From Tritonibacter multivorans (GTDB lineage Bacteria > Pseudomonadota > Alphaproteobacteria > Rhodobacterales > Rhodobacteraceae), in the NCBI RefSeq assembly GCF_001458415.1, contig NZ_CYSD01000037.1, forward strand, positions 436,501 through 500,500: a DNA stretch of 64,000 nucleotides, in the 5' to 3' direction. Shown in pieces: positions 15,721 through 25,179 of this stretch. Both the position numbers and the translations under genes were made by a program. Under the pieces are notes generated by a model. That model saw only the letters and a list, made by a program, of their open reading frames with translations, made no database searches and had not been told where the DNA came from. The number at the start of each line of letters is the position of its first letter. The stretch's first letter is position 1.

Positions 15721-18492
15721 TCATTGCCCCAAACGATCCAGCAGGGCCGGCACATGCACCTGATCTGATTTGTAGTTTCCGGTCAGCACATGCATCACCA
15801 GATTGACCCCAAAACGCCGTGCCAGTTCCCGCTGCCGCTCACCACCATAGCCGCGCCCTACCGGATACATCGGCGCGCCAGAGGCATCCACGGCCCAAGC
15901 GGCCGCCCAGTCGTTGCCGCCAATCACCACTGGTGTGACCCCATCGTTGAGCTGGCGGAAGGGCAAGCCTTCGACCGTTTCGGCCTCGGTGGCGATGGCT
16001 TCGACCCAGACAGGGCCTCGGAGATGCCGACCGGGAAAGTCCTGCAACAAGTAAAACGCGCGGGTCAGCACGTGGTCACGCGGCACAATTTCGAGCGGCG
16101 GAATATCCAGAGCAAGCGCGATCTGTTGCAGCCGTCGCGCGGCCGGGCTGGTGCTGCCGGTGACGGACAGATCCGAATCGCGGGTGTCAAAAAAGATCAT
16201 CCCACCGTTCGCGAGATAGGTGTTCAGCCGACCATAGGCCTCGGCCGAGGGCATCGGCTGTTGCGCGGTCATCGGCCAGTAGAGGATCGGAAACAGGGCC
16301 AGCTCGTCCCGTTCCAGATCGACTCCAAAGGGGGCTGCGGGTTCCACAGAGGTGCGGTATCGCAGCACATCAGACAGCCCGCGCAGCCCGGCCTCTGCGG
16401 TGGCATCCACTGACGCATCCCCGGTCAGCACATAGGCGAGCCGGAGTTCACCGGCCAGTTCTGCTGCGGTTTGCGCCGGAGCGGGGTTAGGATGCAGGAG
16501 CAGCCCCGCCAGAACAACAGCTGCGGTGCCTTTGGCCGCTTTGGCGGGGGACCAAAGGCCGGACACCAGCAAAGATGCGGCCACATCCAACGCCATCAAA
16601 ATCAGTGCCATGGACAGGAACAGGCCGCCAAGGGGGCGTTCCGGGCTGGCTTCAAACGCACGCACAGGAATGTCCTGTGGCCAGATGGCAGGCTGGAGCG
16701 TGGATCCAACAGGCAGGACATTGCGCGCCAGACTGCGCTTGCCGCTTTGGTACAGGCCGGGCCAGAGGTCAGGTCCAGCCGCGGCCTCAATGAGCGCGGG
16801 CCCGGCAACACCCGGTTGCGTTCCCGCGTCGCGCAAGCGCCCGAAGCCATCCAGCACGTCCACAGGCTGCCAAATGGTTCCGTCCAGTTCTGTGGCCTCG
16901 GGCGCTTTGGCTGCTGAAGAAACAGCCAGCCTCTCGAGCATGTCAACAAACAGGCCCGACAGGGGCAGGCTACTCCACTCCGCATTGGCGGTCACATGGA
17001 ACAACACGATCTGCCCCTGGCCAAGGTCTTTGCGTGTGACCAGCGGCGTTCCATCGGCCAGTTCGGCAATGACGCGATTGGCCAGTTCAGGATCCGGTTG
17101 CGCAACGACCTGGCTGCGCACGGTCACTTCGTCTGGGATCTCCAGCTTGTAAAACGGGGAGCCTTCGGCAAAAGGCGCCAGCGTTTTCGGGTCACCCCAG
17201 CTCATTGCGCCGCCAATGCTGCGTCCACCAATACGCAGGCGCACAGGCATCAAGGGTTCCTCGCGGTCGCGCGCCGTGTCCGAGGCCGCAAGCCGCGGGC
17301 CTGCAAACCGCAACAAAAGCCCCCCATCCACAATCCAGTTCACCAGAGCCTCTTCTTGAGCCGCAGGCAGATGGGCCACATCGGCCAGGACAATCACGTC
17401 CGGCTTGGCAGGCAGAAGATTGGCAAGCGTGCCTTCCAGGAGGTCTGCGCTGGGGGCCAGCGCCTCGCGCAGGTAATGAAGCGGCGACAGCAGGGCGAGC
17501 CCCTCATTGCCAGCCTGTGACGAAATCAAAGCCACTTCGCGCCGCCGCAGCCGATCATCGCTGAGTGCAATTGCTCCAGCAGAGCGTACATCGGCGAGGG
17601 CAAAGCGGCTGATCCGCGCGCGCAGCTCTGCCGGGAGCGACAGCCGGGTTTCCGCCGTCGTGGCGCCAGCCTCAAACTGAAACGCGACGCTGGCAAGGAT
17701 GCGTTCCTGCCCACCGGGGTCCAGTCCCAAGGCCTGAAGCTGGTGCGCACTGGCCGGGCCGGGATTTGCCCGTGTCGCCTGCAGCACAATGGCCCCGTCT
17801 TCAAATGCGGCGGGCAAAAGACCCACGACCTCATGTTGGTTTTGCAGCACTTCGACCGCGCCGCGGTCGCGCAGGGCTGCGATGAAATCTCTGCGCGCTT
17901 CGCGGTCGTCGACAAAGGACAGGCCATCGCTGATCCAGAGCGTGTCAAACCCCTGTTGCGCCTCTGTCACGTGGCGGGTGGCCGCCGACAGCATTTCGGT
18001 CGAGGGCTGCCAGGGCTGCGGGACCACACCAGCCAACAGCCGCGCCTGCACATCAGCCGGTTGAAATTGCAGTGGTGTAGGGTCGGTCAGGGACAGCAGG
18101 GCCACTGGCCGATTGGCGCGCGCGGCATCCTGCAGAAGCGACTGCAGTTGAGTGCGTGTCTCAGACCAATGCGCAGCCCCGGCCCAGCTGGCGTCGACCA
18201 CAAGCAGCAGGGGCTTAGGACTGTCTATGGCGCGCGCGGGATTGAGCACAGGTCCGGCCAGGCCAAGGATCACAGCGGCCAGCGCCAGCAGGCGCAGCAA
18301 GAGCAACCACCACGGTGTGCGGTCAACCTGCGTTTCTTTGTCTCCCAGCCCCAAAAGCAAAGTCACCGCCGGAAACAGCTGCCGTTTGGGGGCCGGTGGA
18401 ATGGCCCGCAGCAGAAACCATATGATCGGCAGCGCCAGCAGAGCAACCAACAACCAGGGGCTGGCAAAACCTATGCCATAAATCACGCTCAT
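15721..18492 (-). CDS. BatA/DUF4159 membrane protein
   Basis: A 923-aa protein. The N-terminus has the BatA-like pair of membrane segments (FASPWLLVALLALPIIWFLL, and a second near residues 60-78) followed by a vWA-like region beginning PKPLLLVVDASWAG. The middle is a long periplasmic-type region. A further membrane segment lies near residues 655-680. The C-terminal 200 residues are DUF4159 (LAYVLTGDASVDATAEAGL; ILYWPMTAQQP; GGMIFFDTRDSD). The ATG at 18492 overlaps the DUF58 stop as ATGA and begins a normal BatA start; the open frame upstream does not. It is probably part of an envelope complex with the MoxR and DUF58 neighbours. Confidence 0.85.
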   Translation of the reverse strand: MSVIYGIGFASPWLLVALLALPIIWFLLRAIPPAPKRQLFPAVTLLLGLGDKETQVDRTPWWLLLLRLLALAAVILGLAGPVLNPARAIDSPKPLLLVVDASWAGAAHWSETRTQLQSLLQDAARANRPVALLSLTDPTPLQFQPADVQARLLAGVVPQPWQPSTEMLSAATRHVTEAQQGFDTLWISDGLSFVDDREARRDFIAALRDRGAVEVLQNQHEVVGLLPAAFEDGAIVLQATRANPGPASAHQLQALGLDPGGQERILASVAFQFEAGATTAETRLSLPAELRARISRFALADVRSAGAIALSDDRLRRREVALISSQAGNEGLALLSPLHYLREALAPSADLLEGTLANLLPAKPDVIVLADVAHLPAAQEEALVNWIVDGGLLLRFAGPRLAASDTARDREEPLMPVRLRIGGRSIGGAMSWGDPKTLAPFAEGSPFYKLEIPDEVTVRSQVVAQPDPELANRVIAELADGTPLVTRKDLGQGQIVLFHVTANAEWSSLPLSGLFVDMLERLAVSSAAKAPEATELDGTIWQPVDVLDGFGRLRDAGTQPGVAGPALIEAAAGPDLWPGLYQSGKRSLARNVLPVGSTLQPAIWPQDIPVRAFEASPERPLGGLFLSMALILMALDVAASLLVSGLWSPAKAAKGTAAVVLAGLLLHPNPAPAQTAAELAGELRLAYVLTGDASVDATAEAGLRGLSDVLRYRTSVEPAAPFGVDLERDELALFPILYWPMTAQQPMPSAEAYGRLNTYLANGGMIFFDTRDSDLSVTGSTSPAARRLQQIALALDIPPLEIVPRDHVLTRAFYLLQDFPGRHLRGPVWVEAIATEAETVEGLPFRQLNDGVTPVVIGGNDWAAAWAVDASGAPMYPVGRGYGGERQRELARRFGVNLVMHVLTGNYKSDQVHVPALLDRLGQ

Positions 18493-19421
18493 GTGGCGTG
18501 TCCTGCGCGCCGTCCAAGCGCGCCATGCAGCCACAAAAGCCCCGCTTGCGCGCTTTGTTCCGTATGGTGAAGACCCAGCTGCCAGCCTGTTTCCCGGCAC
18601 AGGTGGTCCAGAGCGTCCCGTCGTTCAGCAAGCCGGTCTAAATACCGATCCCGCAGTCCGCGTGCCTTCAGGGTTTCATGGGCCAGTTCTCCGGTCACAC
18701 TTTCAAATCTTGTGCGCCCGGCGAAAGGAAAGGCCTCTTCGCTAGGGTCGAGCACCTGCAGCAAGACGCCACGCACGCCTCTGTCGGCGGATTTGGCCAG
18801 AGCGGTTTCCAGTTCCTGCATGGGCCCCAAAAAGTCGGAAATACACAGGGCGCGGGCATGGGGTATCAACGCGCGGTGTTCCGGCGGTGCATAAGGGGTA
18901 TCGTCGTCTTTGGTCCAGGATTCGGCCATCCGAAGGATCTGAATATTGCCGCGCCGGGGCGGCAGCAGCCCTCCGGTCAGGCCCACGCGTTCGCCGCCGC
19001 GGACCATTAAAATCGCAGTCGCCAGGGCCAGCAGACGCGCGCGGTCGGCCTTCGTGGGCAAGTGGTCGCTGGAGGCAAACCGCATGGATGCGCCGCGATC
19101 AGTCCAGAAATGCACCGTCTGGGCGATCTGCCATTCGCGTTCGCGCACAAACTGCTGATCCCCGCGGGCAGAGCGGCGGTGATCGATCATCCGTCGGGAA
19201 TCGCCGGGTTGAACGGGGCGATATTGCCAAAAATCATCCCCCATGCCGGACCGCCTGCGACCGTGATCGCCCAGCAGCACGGCCCCGGCCAATTGCTCAG
19301 CTTGCACAAGCAGGGGCGGCAGCGGACTTGCGGCTTCTTCGGCGCGCAGCCTCAATTGCCCGCCGGGTCCGCGCAGGGCGGCCTCACGCGACGCGGCGCG
19401 CGGGGGAGTGTCTGGGCTCAC
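18489..19421 (-). CDS. DUF58 domain protein
   Basis: A 310-aa cytoplasmic protein. The DUF58 hallmark is GMGDDFWQYRPVQPGDSRRMIDHRRSARGDQQFVREREW (about residues 59-97 in pieces), followed by a vWA-like fold with TVHFWTDRGASMRF. DUF58 proteins are regularly encoded next to MoxR AAA ATPases and are thought to be acted on by them. Both ends overlap neighbours by 4 nt (with moxR and with the DUF4159 gene), so it is translationally coupled. Confidence 0.88.
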   Translation of the reverse strand: MSPDTPPRAASREAALRGPGGQLRLRAEEAASPLPPLLVQAEQLAGAVLLGDHGRRRSGMGDDFWQYRPVQPGDSRRMIDHRRSARGDQQFVREREWQIAQTVHFWTDRGASMRFASSDHLPTKADRARLLALATAILMVRGGERVGLTGGLLPPRRGNIQILRMAESWTKDDDTPYAPPEHRALIPHARALCISDFLGPMQELETALAKSADRGVRGVLLQVLDPSEEAFPFAGRTRFESVTGELAHETLKARGLRDRYLDRLAERRDALDHLCRETGWQLGLHHTEQSAQAGLLWLHGALGRRAGHAT

Positions 19422-20467
19422 GCGGCGGCTCCCTGTGGCAGCAGCGCCTCAGCTGTTTCGAGGATCAGTGCCTCGAGGCTTTCGCCGCGCGCACGGGCAG
19501 CAAAGTTCAGCTGCATCCGGTGGCTGAGCACCGGTTGCGCCATGTTGAAAACATCAGCAGGGGTTGGGGCCAGCCGCCCTTCGAGCAGGGCGCGGGCGCG
19601 GACAGCCAGCATCAGGGCTTGTGCAGCGCGGGGGCCCGGGCCCCAGGCCACGGTCTGCGCCACGTGATCTGACACATCCGCTTCGTCCGGGCGGAAGGCG
19701 CGCACCAGATCAAGGATCGCTTCCATCACGCTTTCCCCGACGGGCATTCGCCGCAACAGGCGCTGCGCGGCGATCAGATCGGCGGCGGTGAACACTTCCT
19801 TGGCCTCGTCTTCGGTGACCCCTGTTGTGGCCAGAAGAATGGCGCGTTCGGTGTCGCGGTCCGGATAGGGCACATCGATCTGAAACAGGAACCGGTCCAG
19901 CTGCGCTTCGGGTAGTGGATAGGTGCCTTCCTGTTCGATCGGGTTTTGCGTTGCCAGCACGTGAAACGGCGCCTCCAGCGGGCGGGTTTCGCCTGCGACG
20001 GTGACGTGACCTTCCTGCATTGCCTGCAGCAGGGCAGATTGTGTGCGCGGGCTGGCGCGGTTGATCTCATCCGCCATCAGTAATTGGCAGAACACCGGCC
20101 CTTCGAGAAAGCGGAAGGCGCGGCTGCCATCAGCTGCGGTTTCCAGCACCTCGGACCCCAGAATATCTGCGGGCATCAGGTCTGGTGTAAACTGAACCCG
20201 GTTGCCTTTCAGGCCCATGACGGTCGAAAGGGCCTCGACCAGTCGGGTTTTGCCAAGGCCGGGCAGGCCGACCAGCAACCCGTGACCACCGCACAAGAGG
20301 GTCGACAGCGTCAGATCCACGACCCTTTCCTGTCCGATGAAGCGGCGGGTGATCGACTGCCGCGCGGCCTGAAGGTTTTCCTCTAGAGATTCGATCTCCG
20401 CCACCAGATCTTCGGTTGTCTGGCCGGAGGTCTGCTGCGTGCCTGTCCCATGGTCTGCGTCAGTCAT
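19418..20467 (-). CDS. moxR: MoxR family AAA+ ATPase
   Basis: A 349-aa AAA+ chaperone-like ATPase. Walker A is GLPGLGKT at residues 67-74 and Walker B is LLMADEINRASPRTQSALL, followed by sensor 1 in HVLATQNPIEQEGTYPLPEAQLDRF. The N-terminus is a short coiled region. The ATG at 20467 begins the family sequence; the open frame above it runs across the divergent DUF1285 start and was rejected. It heads a four-gene overlapping operon with DUF58, DUF4159 and the membrane protein. MoxR proteins mature or activate vWA-domain partners, which fits the neighbours. Confidence 0.93.
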   Translation of the reverse strand: MTDADHGTGTQQTSGQTTEDLVAEIESLEENLQAARQSITRRFIGQERVVDLTLSTLLCGGHGLLVGLPGLGKTRLVEALSTVMGLKGNRVQFTPDLMPADILGSEVLETAADGSRAFRFLEGPVFCQLLMADEINRASPRTQSALLQAMQEGHVTVAGETRPLEAPFHVLATQNPIEQEGTYPLPEAQLDRFLFQIDVPYPDRDTERAILLATTGVTEDEAKEVFTAADLIAAQRLLRRMPVGESVMEAILDLVRAFRPDEADVSDHVAQTVAWGPGPRAAQALMLAVRARALLEGRLAPTPADVFNMAQPVLSHRMQLNFAARARGESLEALILETAEALLPQGAAA

Positions 20468-20531
20468 GGCGTCCCTTTCTCTGGGGGTGTATGGTCTTAC
20501 TGTATCGCGCAAAGAGGAAATGGCAAAAGTA

Positions 20532-21110
20532 ATGAGCGGACAAAAACCTGTGACCCCGAACGCAGACGCATTGGCAACGGCTGCAAAAGCAGCGTCCAAA
20601 GGCGGCCCCGCGCCGGTTCATTTGTGGAACCCGCCGTTTTGCGGTGACCTCGATATGGAGATCAAACGCGACGGCACGTGGTTCTACCTTGGGACGCCGA
20701 TTGGCCGGTTCGAGCTGGTCCGGCTGTTCTCTTCGATTCTGAAGATGGAAGACGGCAAATACTTCCTTGTGACCCCGGTGGAAAAGGTCGGCATCCGGGT
20801 CGAAGACGCGCCTTTTGTTGCGGTGGACTTTGAGGTTGCGGGGGAGGGCGACGCGCAGAGCCTGACCTTTGAAACCCATGTGGGCGACGTCACGACCGCC
20901 AGTCCTGAAACCCCAATCCGGGTGCATTTGGATCCTGAAACCGGTGAACCTTCGCCCTATGTCATGGTCCGTGCGGGTCTAGAGGCGCTGATTGACCGCA
21001 AAAGCTTCTACCGATTGGTAGAGCTGGGCGTGCACCGGGAGGGGTGGTTTGGCCTGTGGTCCGAAGGCCAGTTTTTTCCGCTGCTGCCGTCTGAACAGCT
21101 AGAGGTCTAA
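20532..21110 (+). CDS. DUF1285 domain protein
   Basis: A 192-aa protein recognised by NPPFCGDLDMEIKRDGTWFYLGTPIGRFELVRLFSSIL and KYFLVTPVEKVGIRVEDAPFVAVD, typical of DUF1285. Function is unknown; the fold is probably beta-rich and the protein cytoplasmic. Two ATGs are possible: 20520, only 1 nt after AGAGGA, and 20532, 13 nt after it. The second was chosen because the first leaves no usable spacing. It is divergent from moxR with 64 nt between starts. Confidence 0.87.
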   Translation: MSGQKPVTPNADALATAAKAASKGGPAPVHLWNPPFCGDLDMEIKRDGTWFYLGTPIGRFELVRLFSSILKMEDGKYFLVTPVEKVGIRVEDAPFVAVDFEVAGEGDAQSLTFETHVGDVTTASPETPIRVHLDPETGEPSPYVMVRAGLEALIDRKSFYRLVELGVHREGWFGLWSEGQFFPLLPSEQLEV

Positions 21111-21241
21111 GCGCTGCGGCAACCCGAGAGTTAAAATTGCGTGAACTATGATGCTTTAATGGTGTTGCGTCCAAGGTCCTAAAATATGGATTGAAGAGAG
21201 GCAGCCCCATTGGGGCGTAAGTGGAAAATCGGGAGGAAACC

Positions 21242-22009
21242 ATGCCCAAATTCGCGGCAAACCTGTCCATGTTGTTTGCAGAACTGCCCTATCTGGAACG
21301 TTTCAGGGCGGCTGCAGAAGCCGGGTTTGAAGCGGTCGAGGTGCTGTTTCCCTATGACGTTGCAGCCAAAGAAACCCAACGCGCATTGTTGTCCAATGGG
21401 CTTGAACTGCTGCTGATCAATGCACCGCCCCCAAACTACACAGGCGGAGAGCCGGGCTGGGCAGCGCTGCCCGGCGGTAGCGATCGTTTTCAGCGCGATG
21501 TACGTAGGGTGCTGCGCTATTCAGAGGTGCTAAAAGCGCAGCGGATTCACATTATGGCGGGGGTCGCCAGCGGCGATGAGGCCCGCAAGACATTCGTGGA
21601 AAACCTGCGCTGGGCGGCAGATTTTGCCCCCTATCAGCAGTTCACCATCGAACCGCTGAACCAAGGGGATCGTCCGGGGTATTTCTTGGACGACTACAAC
21701 CTTGCCGCCGAAATTCTGGACGAGGTCGGGCGCCATAACGTGCAGCTACAATATGATGCGTATCATGCGCAGATGATCCATGGTGATGCGCTGAAGGTTT
21801 GGGAAACCTTTGGGGATCGCGCGTCGCATGTGCAGGTCGCGGCGGCGCCGTCGCGCTGTGAACCGGGCGCGGGTCCGGTGGATTTCGCAGCCCTGTTCAC
21901 CGCCATTGACAACAGTGGATACGAGGGCTGGGTCAGTGCGGAATACACCCCCAGCACCAAACGTACAGAGGAAAGCCTGGGTTGGATGCCTGCGTTTGAG
22001 GCGGCTTAA
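21242..22009 (+). CDS. hyi: Hydroxypyruvate isomerase
   Basis: A 255-aa TIM-barrel isomerase interconverting hydroxypyruvate and tartronate semialdehyde, used in glyoxylate and glycerate metabolism. Family features are MPKFAANLSMLFAELPYLERFRAAAEAGFEAVEVLFPY at the start, FTIEPLNQGDRPGYFLDD (metal-ligand Glu, about residue 139), LQYDAYHAQMIHGD and WVSAEYTPS with the final Glu. GGGAGGAAACC precedes the ATG. It stands alone in its transcription unit, with a glycerate 2-kinase 42 kb away at the right edge of this window that could use the downstream product. Confidence 0.9.
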   Translation: MPKFAANLSMLFAELPYLERFRAAAEAGFEAVEVLFPYDVAAKETQRALLSNGLELLLINAPPPNYTGGEPGWAALPGGSDRFQRDVRRVLRYSEVLKAQRIHIMAGVASGDEARKTFVENLRWAADFAPYQQFTIEPLNQGDRPGYFLDDYNLAAEILDEVGRHNVQLQYDAYHAQMIHGDALKVWETFGDRASHVQVAAAPSRCEPGAGPVDFAALFTAIDNSGYEGWVSAEYTPSTKRTEESLGWMPAFEAA

Positions 22010-22035
22010 GTACTGCCCAACCCAAATAGACCCGA

Positions 22036-22066
22036 AAATCAGCGCGCCCAAGGGGCGCGCTGTTGT
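22036..22066. terminator. Bidirectional terminator between hyi and polA
   Basis: AGCGCGCC and GGCGCGCT form an 8-bp stem with a 5-nt loop. On the minus strand it is followed by GATTTTCG, serving polA; on the plus strand by a weaker GTTGTCATT, serving hyi. It lies between the two convergent stops. Confidence 0.6.
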
Positions 22067-22081
22067 CATTATGGGCAGGGG

Positions 22082-24889
22082 TTAGTGCGCTTCGGCCCAG
22101 TTCTGGCCCTGACCCGCATCCACGACCAGTTTCACGTCCATATGCACCGCCGGATCTGCCGCCCCTTCCATGACCTTGCGCGCGGTGGCGATGGTTTCTT
22201 CCACGTGGTCTTTGGGGACCTCGAACAGCAATTCATCGTGCACCTGCAACAGCATGCGGGCGGGCAAATGGGCGATGGCATCGGGCATGCGCACCATGGC
22301 GCGGCGGATCACATCGGCGGCGGTGCCTTGAATCGGGGCGTTGATCGCGGCGCGTTTGGCAAAACCCGCCCGCGGGCCTTTGGCGTTGATCTCAGCGGTG
22401 TGGATCTTGCGCCCAAACAGCGTCTGCACATACCCGTGCTCTTTGGCGAATTCCACCGTCTGATCCATATAGGTGCGGATGCCGGGGAAGCGTTCGAAAT
22501 AGCGGTCGATAAAGTTCTGCGCCTCTTTGCGCGGGATGCGCAGGTTGCGCGCCAGACCAAAGCCCGAAATCCCGTAGATCACGCCAAAGTTGATCGCCTT
22601 GGCCTGACGACGGATCTCGGGTGTCATCTCGCTCATCGGCACGTCAAACATCTCTGACGCGGTCATGGCGTGAATGTCATGCCCTTCGGCAAAGGCCTGC
22701 TTCAGCGCGTCGATCCCCGCCATATGCGCCAGAATGCGCAGTTCGATCTGAGAATAGTCGAGCGACAGTAGGACGTTGCCCTCTTCCGGCACAAAGGCCT
22801 CGCGGATGCGGCGGCCTTCCTCTGAGCGCACGGGAATGTTCTGCAGGTTCGGATCGCTCGACGCCATTCGGCCGGTGTTTGCGCCGGTCTGCACATAAGA
22901 CGTATGCACGCGGCCAGTGTCGGGGTTGATATGGTCCTGCAGTGCGTCAGTGTAGGTGGATTTCAGTTTTTGCAGCTGGCGGTAATCCAGCACGCGAGCG
23001 GCGAAATCATGTTCCGTGGCAAGGTCTTCCAGCACATCGGCCGGGGTGGACCACTGGCCGGTCTTGGTCTTTTTGCCGCCTTCCAGCCCCATGTCCTCGA
23101 ACAGGATCTGACCCACCTGTGCCGGGCTCTGGACGTTGAATTCCGTGCCCGCAATCTCGTGCAGCTCGGCCTCGAACCCGGCCATCTTCTGGGCAAAGGC
23201 ATTGGACATGCGGCTCAGCACATCGCGGTCGACTTTGATGCCGTGACGCTCCATCTGCGCCAGCACCGGCACCAGCGGCCGTTCGAGGGTCTCGTAGACC
23301 GTTGTGACCTTCTGCACATGCAGCTGCGGTTTGAACAGCTGCCACAGGCGCAAGGTGATATCGGCGTCCTCAGCCGCATAGGGCACCGCATCGTCAATCG
23401 CCACCTTGTCAAAGGTGATCGCCGATTTGCCACTGCCCAACAGGGGTTTGATCGGGATCGGTTTGTGATCCAGATAGCGTTCGGACAGGGTATCCATGCC
23501 GTGGCCGTGCAGGCCCCCGTGCAGCGCATAGGACAGAAGCATGGTGTCATCGATCGGCGCTACATCGACGCCATAGCGGATAAAGATCTTGGCGTCATAT
23601 TTCATGTTCTGCCCGATCTTGATGATCGCCGGATCTTCGAGAACCGGTTTCAGGATCGCCAGCGCCTCATCGAGCGGCATCTGCCCCTCGGCCAGACCTT
23701 CGCCGCCAAACAGATCATCGCTGCCCGCCTTATGGGTCAGCGGGATATAGCAGGCCTTGCCTGCTTCCACACAGAGTGAGATGCCCACCAGATCCACCAC
23801 CATCTCGTCCAGACCAGTGGTTTCGGTGTCCACCGCAACCCAGCCCCGTTCGCGGATCTGGTCGACCCAGGTCTGCAGGGTCGCGGCATCGCGCACGCAG
23901 GTGTATTCGGCCTGATCAAAGCTTGGCGCTTCGGGGGCCTCAACCTCGCCTGCGGCAGCCTGCGGCGCGGCCTCGGGGATGGTCGGGGCCTCCATGCCCA
24001 GCTGATCAGCCAGACGTTTTGTCAGGGTGCGGAATTCCATCTGGCTCAGGAATTCCAGCAGGACGTCTGGCTCTGGGTCGCGCACCTCGAGGTCGTCGAT
24101 GGTAAAGTCCAGCTCCATCCCGCAATCCAGCTGCACCAGCTGCTTGGACAGTTCAATCTGATCGCGTTTTTCGATCAGGGTCTGGCGGCGCTTGGGTTGT
24201 TTGATTTCCTCGGCGCGGTCCAGAAGCTCCTCTAGAGAGCCAAATTCGTTGATCAGCAAGGCGGCGGTCTTGATGCCAATGCCGGGCGCGCCGGGGACGT
24301 TATCAACGCTGTCGCCTGCCAGCGCCTGCACGTCCACCACGCGTTCGGGACCGACGCCGAATTTTTCGTGCACGCCGTCGCGGTCAATGCGCTTGTTCTT
24401 CATCGCATCCAGCATTTCCACACCGTCACCGACCAGCTGCATCAGATCCTTATCGGACGAGATAATGGTGCAGCGCCCGCCGGCTTCGCGGGCCTGGCAG
24501 GCAAGGGTCGCAATAATATCGTCGGCCTCGAACCCTTCGATCTCTTTGCAGGCGATATTGAAGGCGCGGGTCGCATCGCGGGTCAGCGGGAACTGCGGGC
24601 GCAGGTCTTCGGGCGCGGGCGGGCGGTTCGCCTTGTAAAGATCATAGAGATCATTGCGGAAGCTCTTGCCGGAATGGTCAAAGATCACCGCCACATGGGT
24701 CGGCGCGTCCGGGCCAGTGTTGCCTTCGACATAGCGGTGCAGCATGTTGCAAAAGCCCGACACAGCGCCAATCGGCAGCCCATCGGATTTGCGCGTCAGC
24801 GGCGGCAGCGCGTGATAGGCGCGGAAGATAAAGGCCGAACCGTCGATCAGATGCAGGTGGCAGCCCTTGCCGAATTGTGTTTGTCCCAT
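22082..24889 (-). CDS. polA: DNA polymerase I
   Basis: A 935-aa replication and repair polymerase. Domains in order: 5'-3' exonuclease (about 1-300; HLIDGSAFIFRAYHALPP, FEADDIIATLA, ALAGDSVDNVPGAPGIG); proofreading 3'-5' exonuclease, apparently active because it keeps VAVDTETTGLDEM; and the polymerase domain (about 540-935) with motif A SLDYSQIELRILAHMAG, motif B KAINFGVIYGISGFG and motif C LLQVHDELLFE. The frame is open 72 codons above the chosen ATG, but the ATG at 24889 has GGAG before it and starts MGQTQFGKGCHLHLIDG, close to the family start. Confidence 0.97.
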   Translation of the reverse strand: MGQTQFGKGCHLHLIDGSAFIFRAYHALPPLTRKSDGLPIGAVSGFCNMLHRYVEGNTGPDAPTHVAVIFDHSGKSFRNDLYDLYKANRPPAPEDLRPQFPLTRDATRAFNIACKEIEGFEADDIIATLACQAREAGGRCTIISSDKDLMQLVGDGVEMLDAMKNKRIDRDGVHEKFGVGPERVVDVQALAGDSVDNVPGAPGIGIKTAALLINEFGSLEELLDRAEEIKQPKRRQTLIEKRDQIELSKQLVQLDCGMELDFTIDDLEVRDPEPDVLLEFLSQMEFRTLTKRLADQLGMEAPTIPEAAPQAAAGEVEAPEAPSFDQAEYTCVRDAATLQTWVDQIRERGWVAVDTETTGLDEMVVDLVGISLCVEAGKACYIPLTHKAGSDDLFGGEGLAEGQMPLDEALAILKPVLEDPAIIKIGQNMKYDAKIFIRYGVDVAPIDDTMLLSYALHGGLHGHGMDTLSERYLDHKPIPIKPLLGSGKSAITFDKVAIDDAVPYAAEDADITLRLWQLFKPQLHVQKVTTVYETLERPLVPVLAQMERHGIKVDRDVLSRMSNAFAQKMAGFEAELHEIAGTEFNVQSPAQVGQILFEDMGLEGGKKTKTGQWSTPADVLEDLATEHDFAARVLDYRQLQKLKSTYTDALQDHINPDTGRVHTSYVQTGANTGRMASSDPNLQNIPVRSEEGRRIREAFVPEEGNVLLSLDYSQIELRILAHMAGIDALKQAFAEGHDIHAMTASEMFDVPMSEMTPEIRRQAKAINFGVIYGISGFGLARNLRIPRKEAQNFIDRYFERFPGIRTYMDQTVEFAKEHGYVQTLFGRKIHTAEINAKGPRAGFAKRAAINAPIQGTAADVIRRAMVRMPDAIAHLPARMLLQVHDELLFEVPKDHVEETIATARKVMEGAADPAVHMDVKLVVDAGQGQNWAEAH

Positions 24890-25179
24890 GGGTGTCTCCT
24901 GCGTGTTGTGTTGGCGTGTTTCGTCGGCGTTTTGCGCGTAAATAGGGCGATTGCCGCGCCTGCGGGCAATTGTCTGAAACGACTTATCCTCCATCGCTTC
25001 GACCTCTGCAATTGCCCATTGCAGATACACCAAAGGGGATTGCCAAAATGGGGTGCCGTTAGGTAAGGGGGCGGGTGCCTTGACGTGTAGGGCAACCGTA
25101 GTCACTGTTTGAAACGACGCGAATTAGCGTCGGTTTGGACGTACCTTTTCTTGGTACGAGTTTTGGACAATTCAATTTT

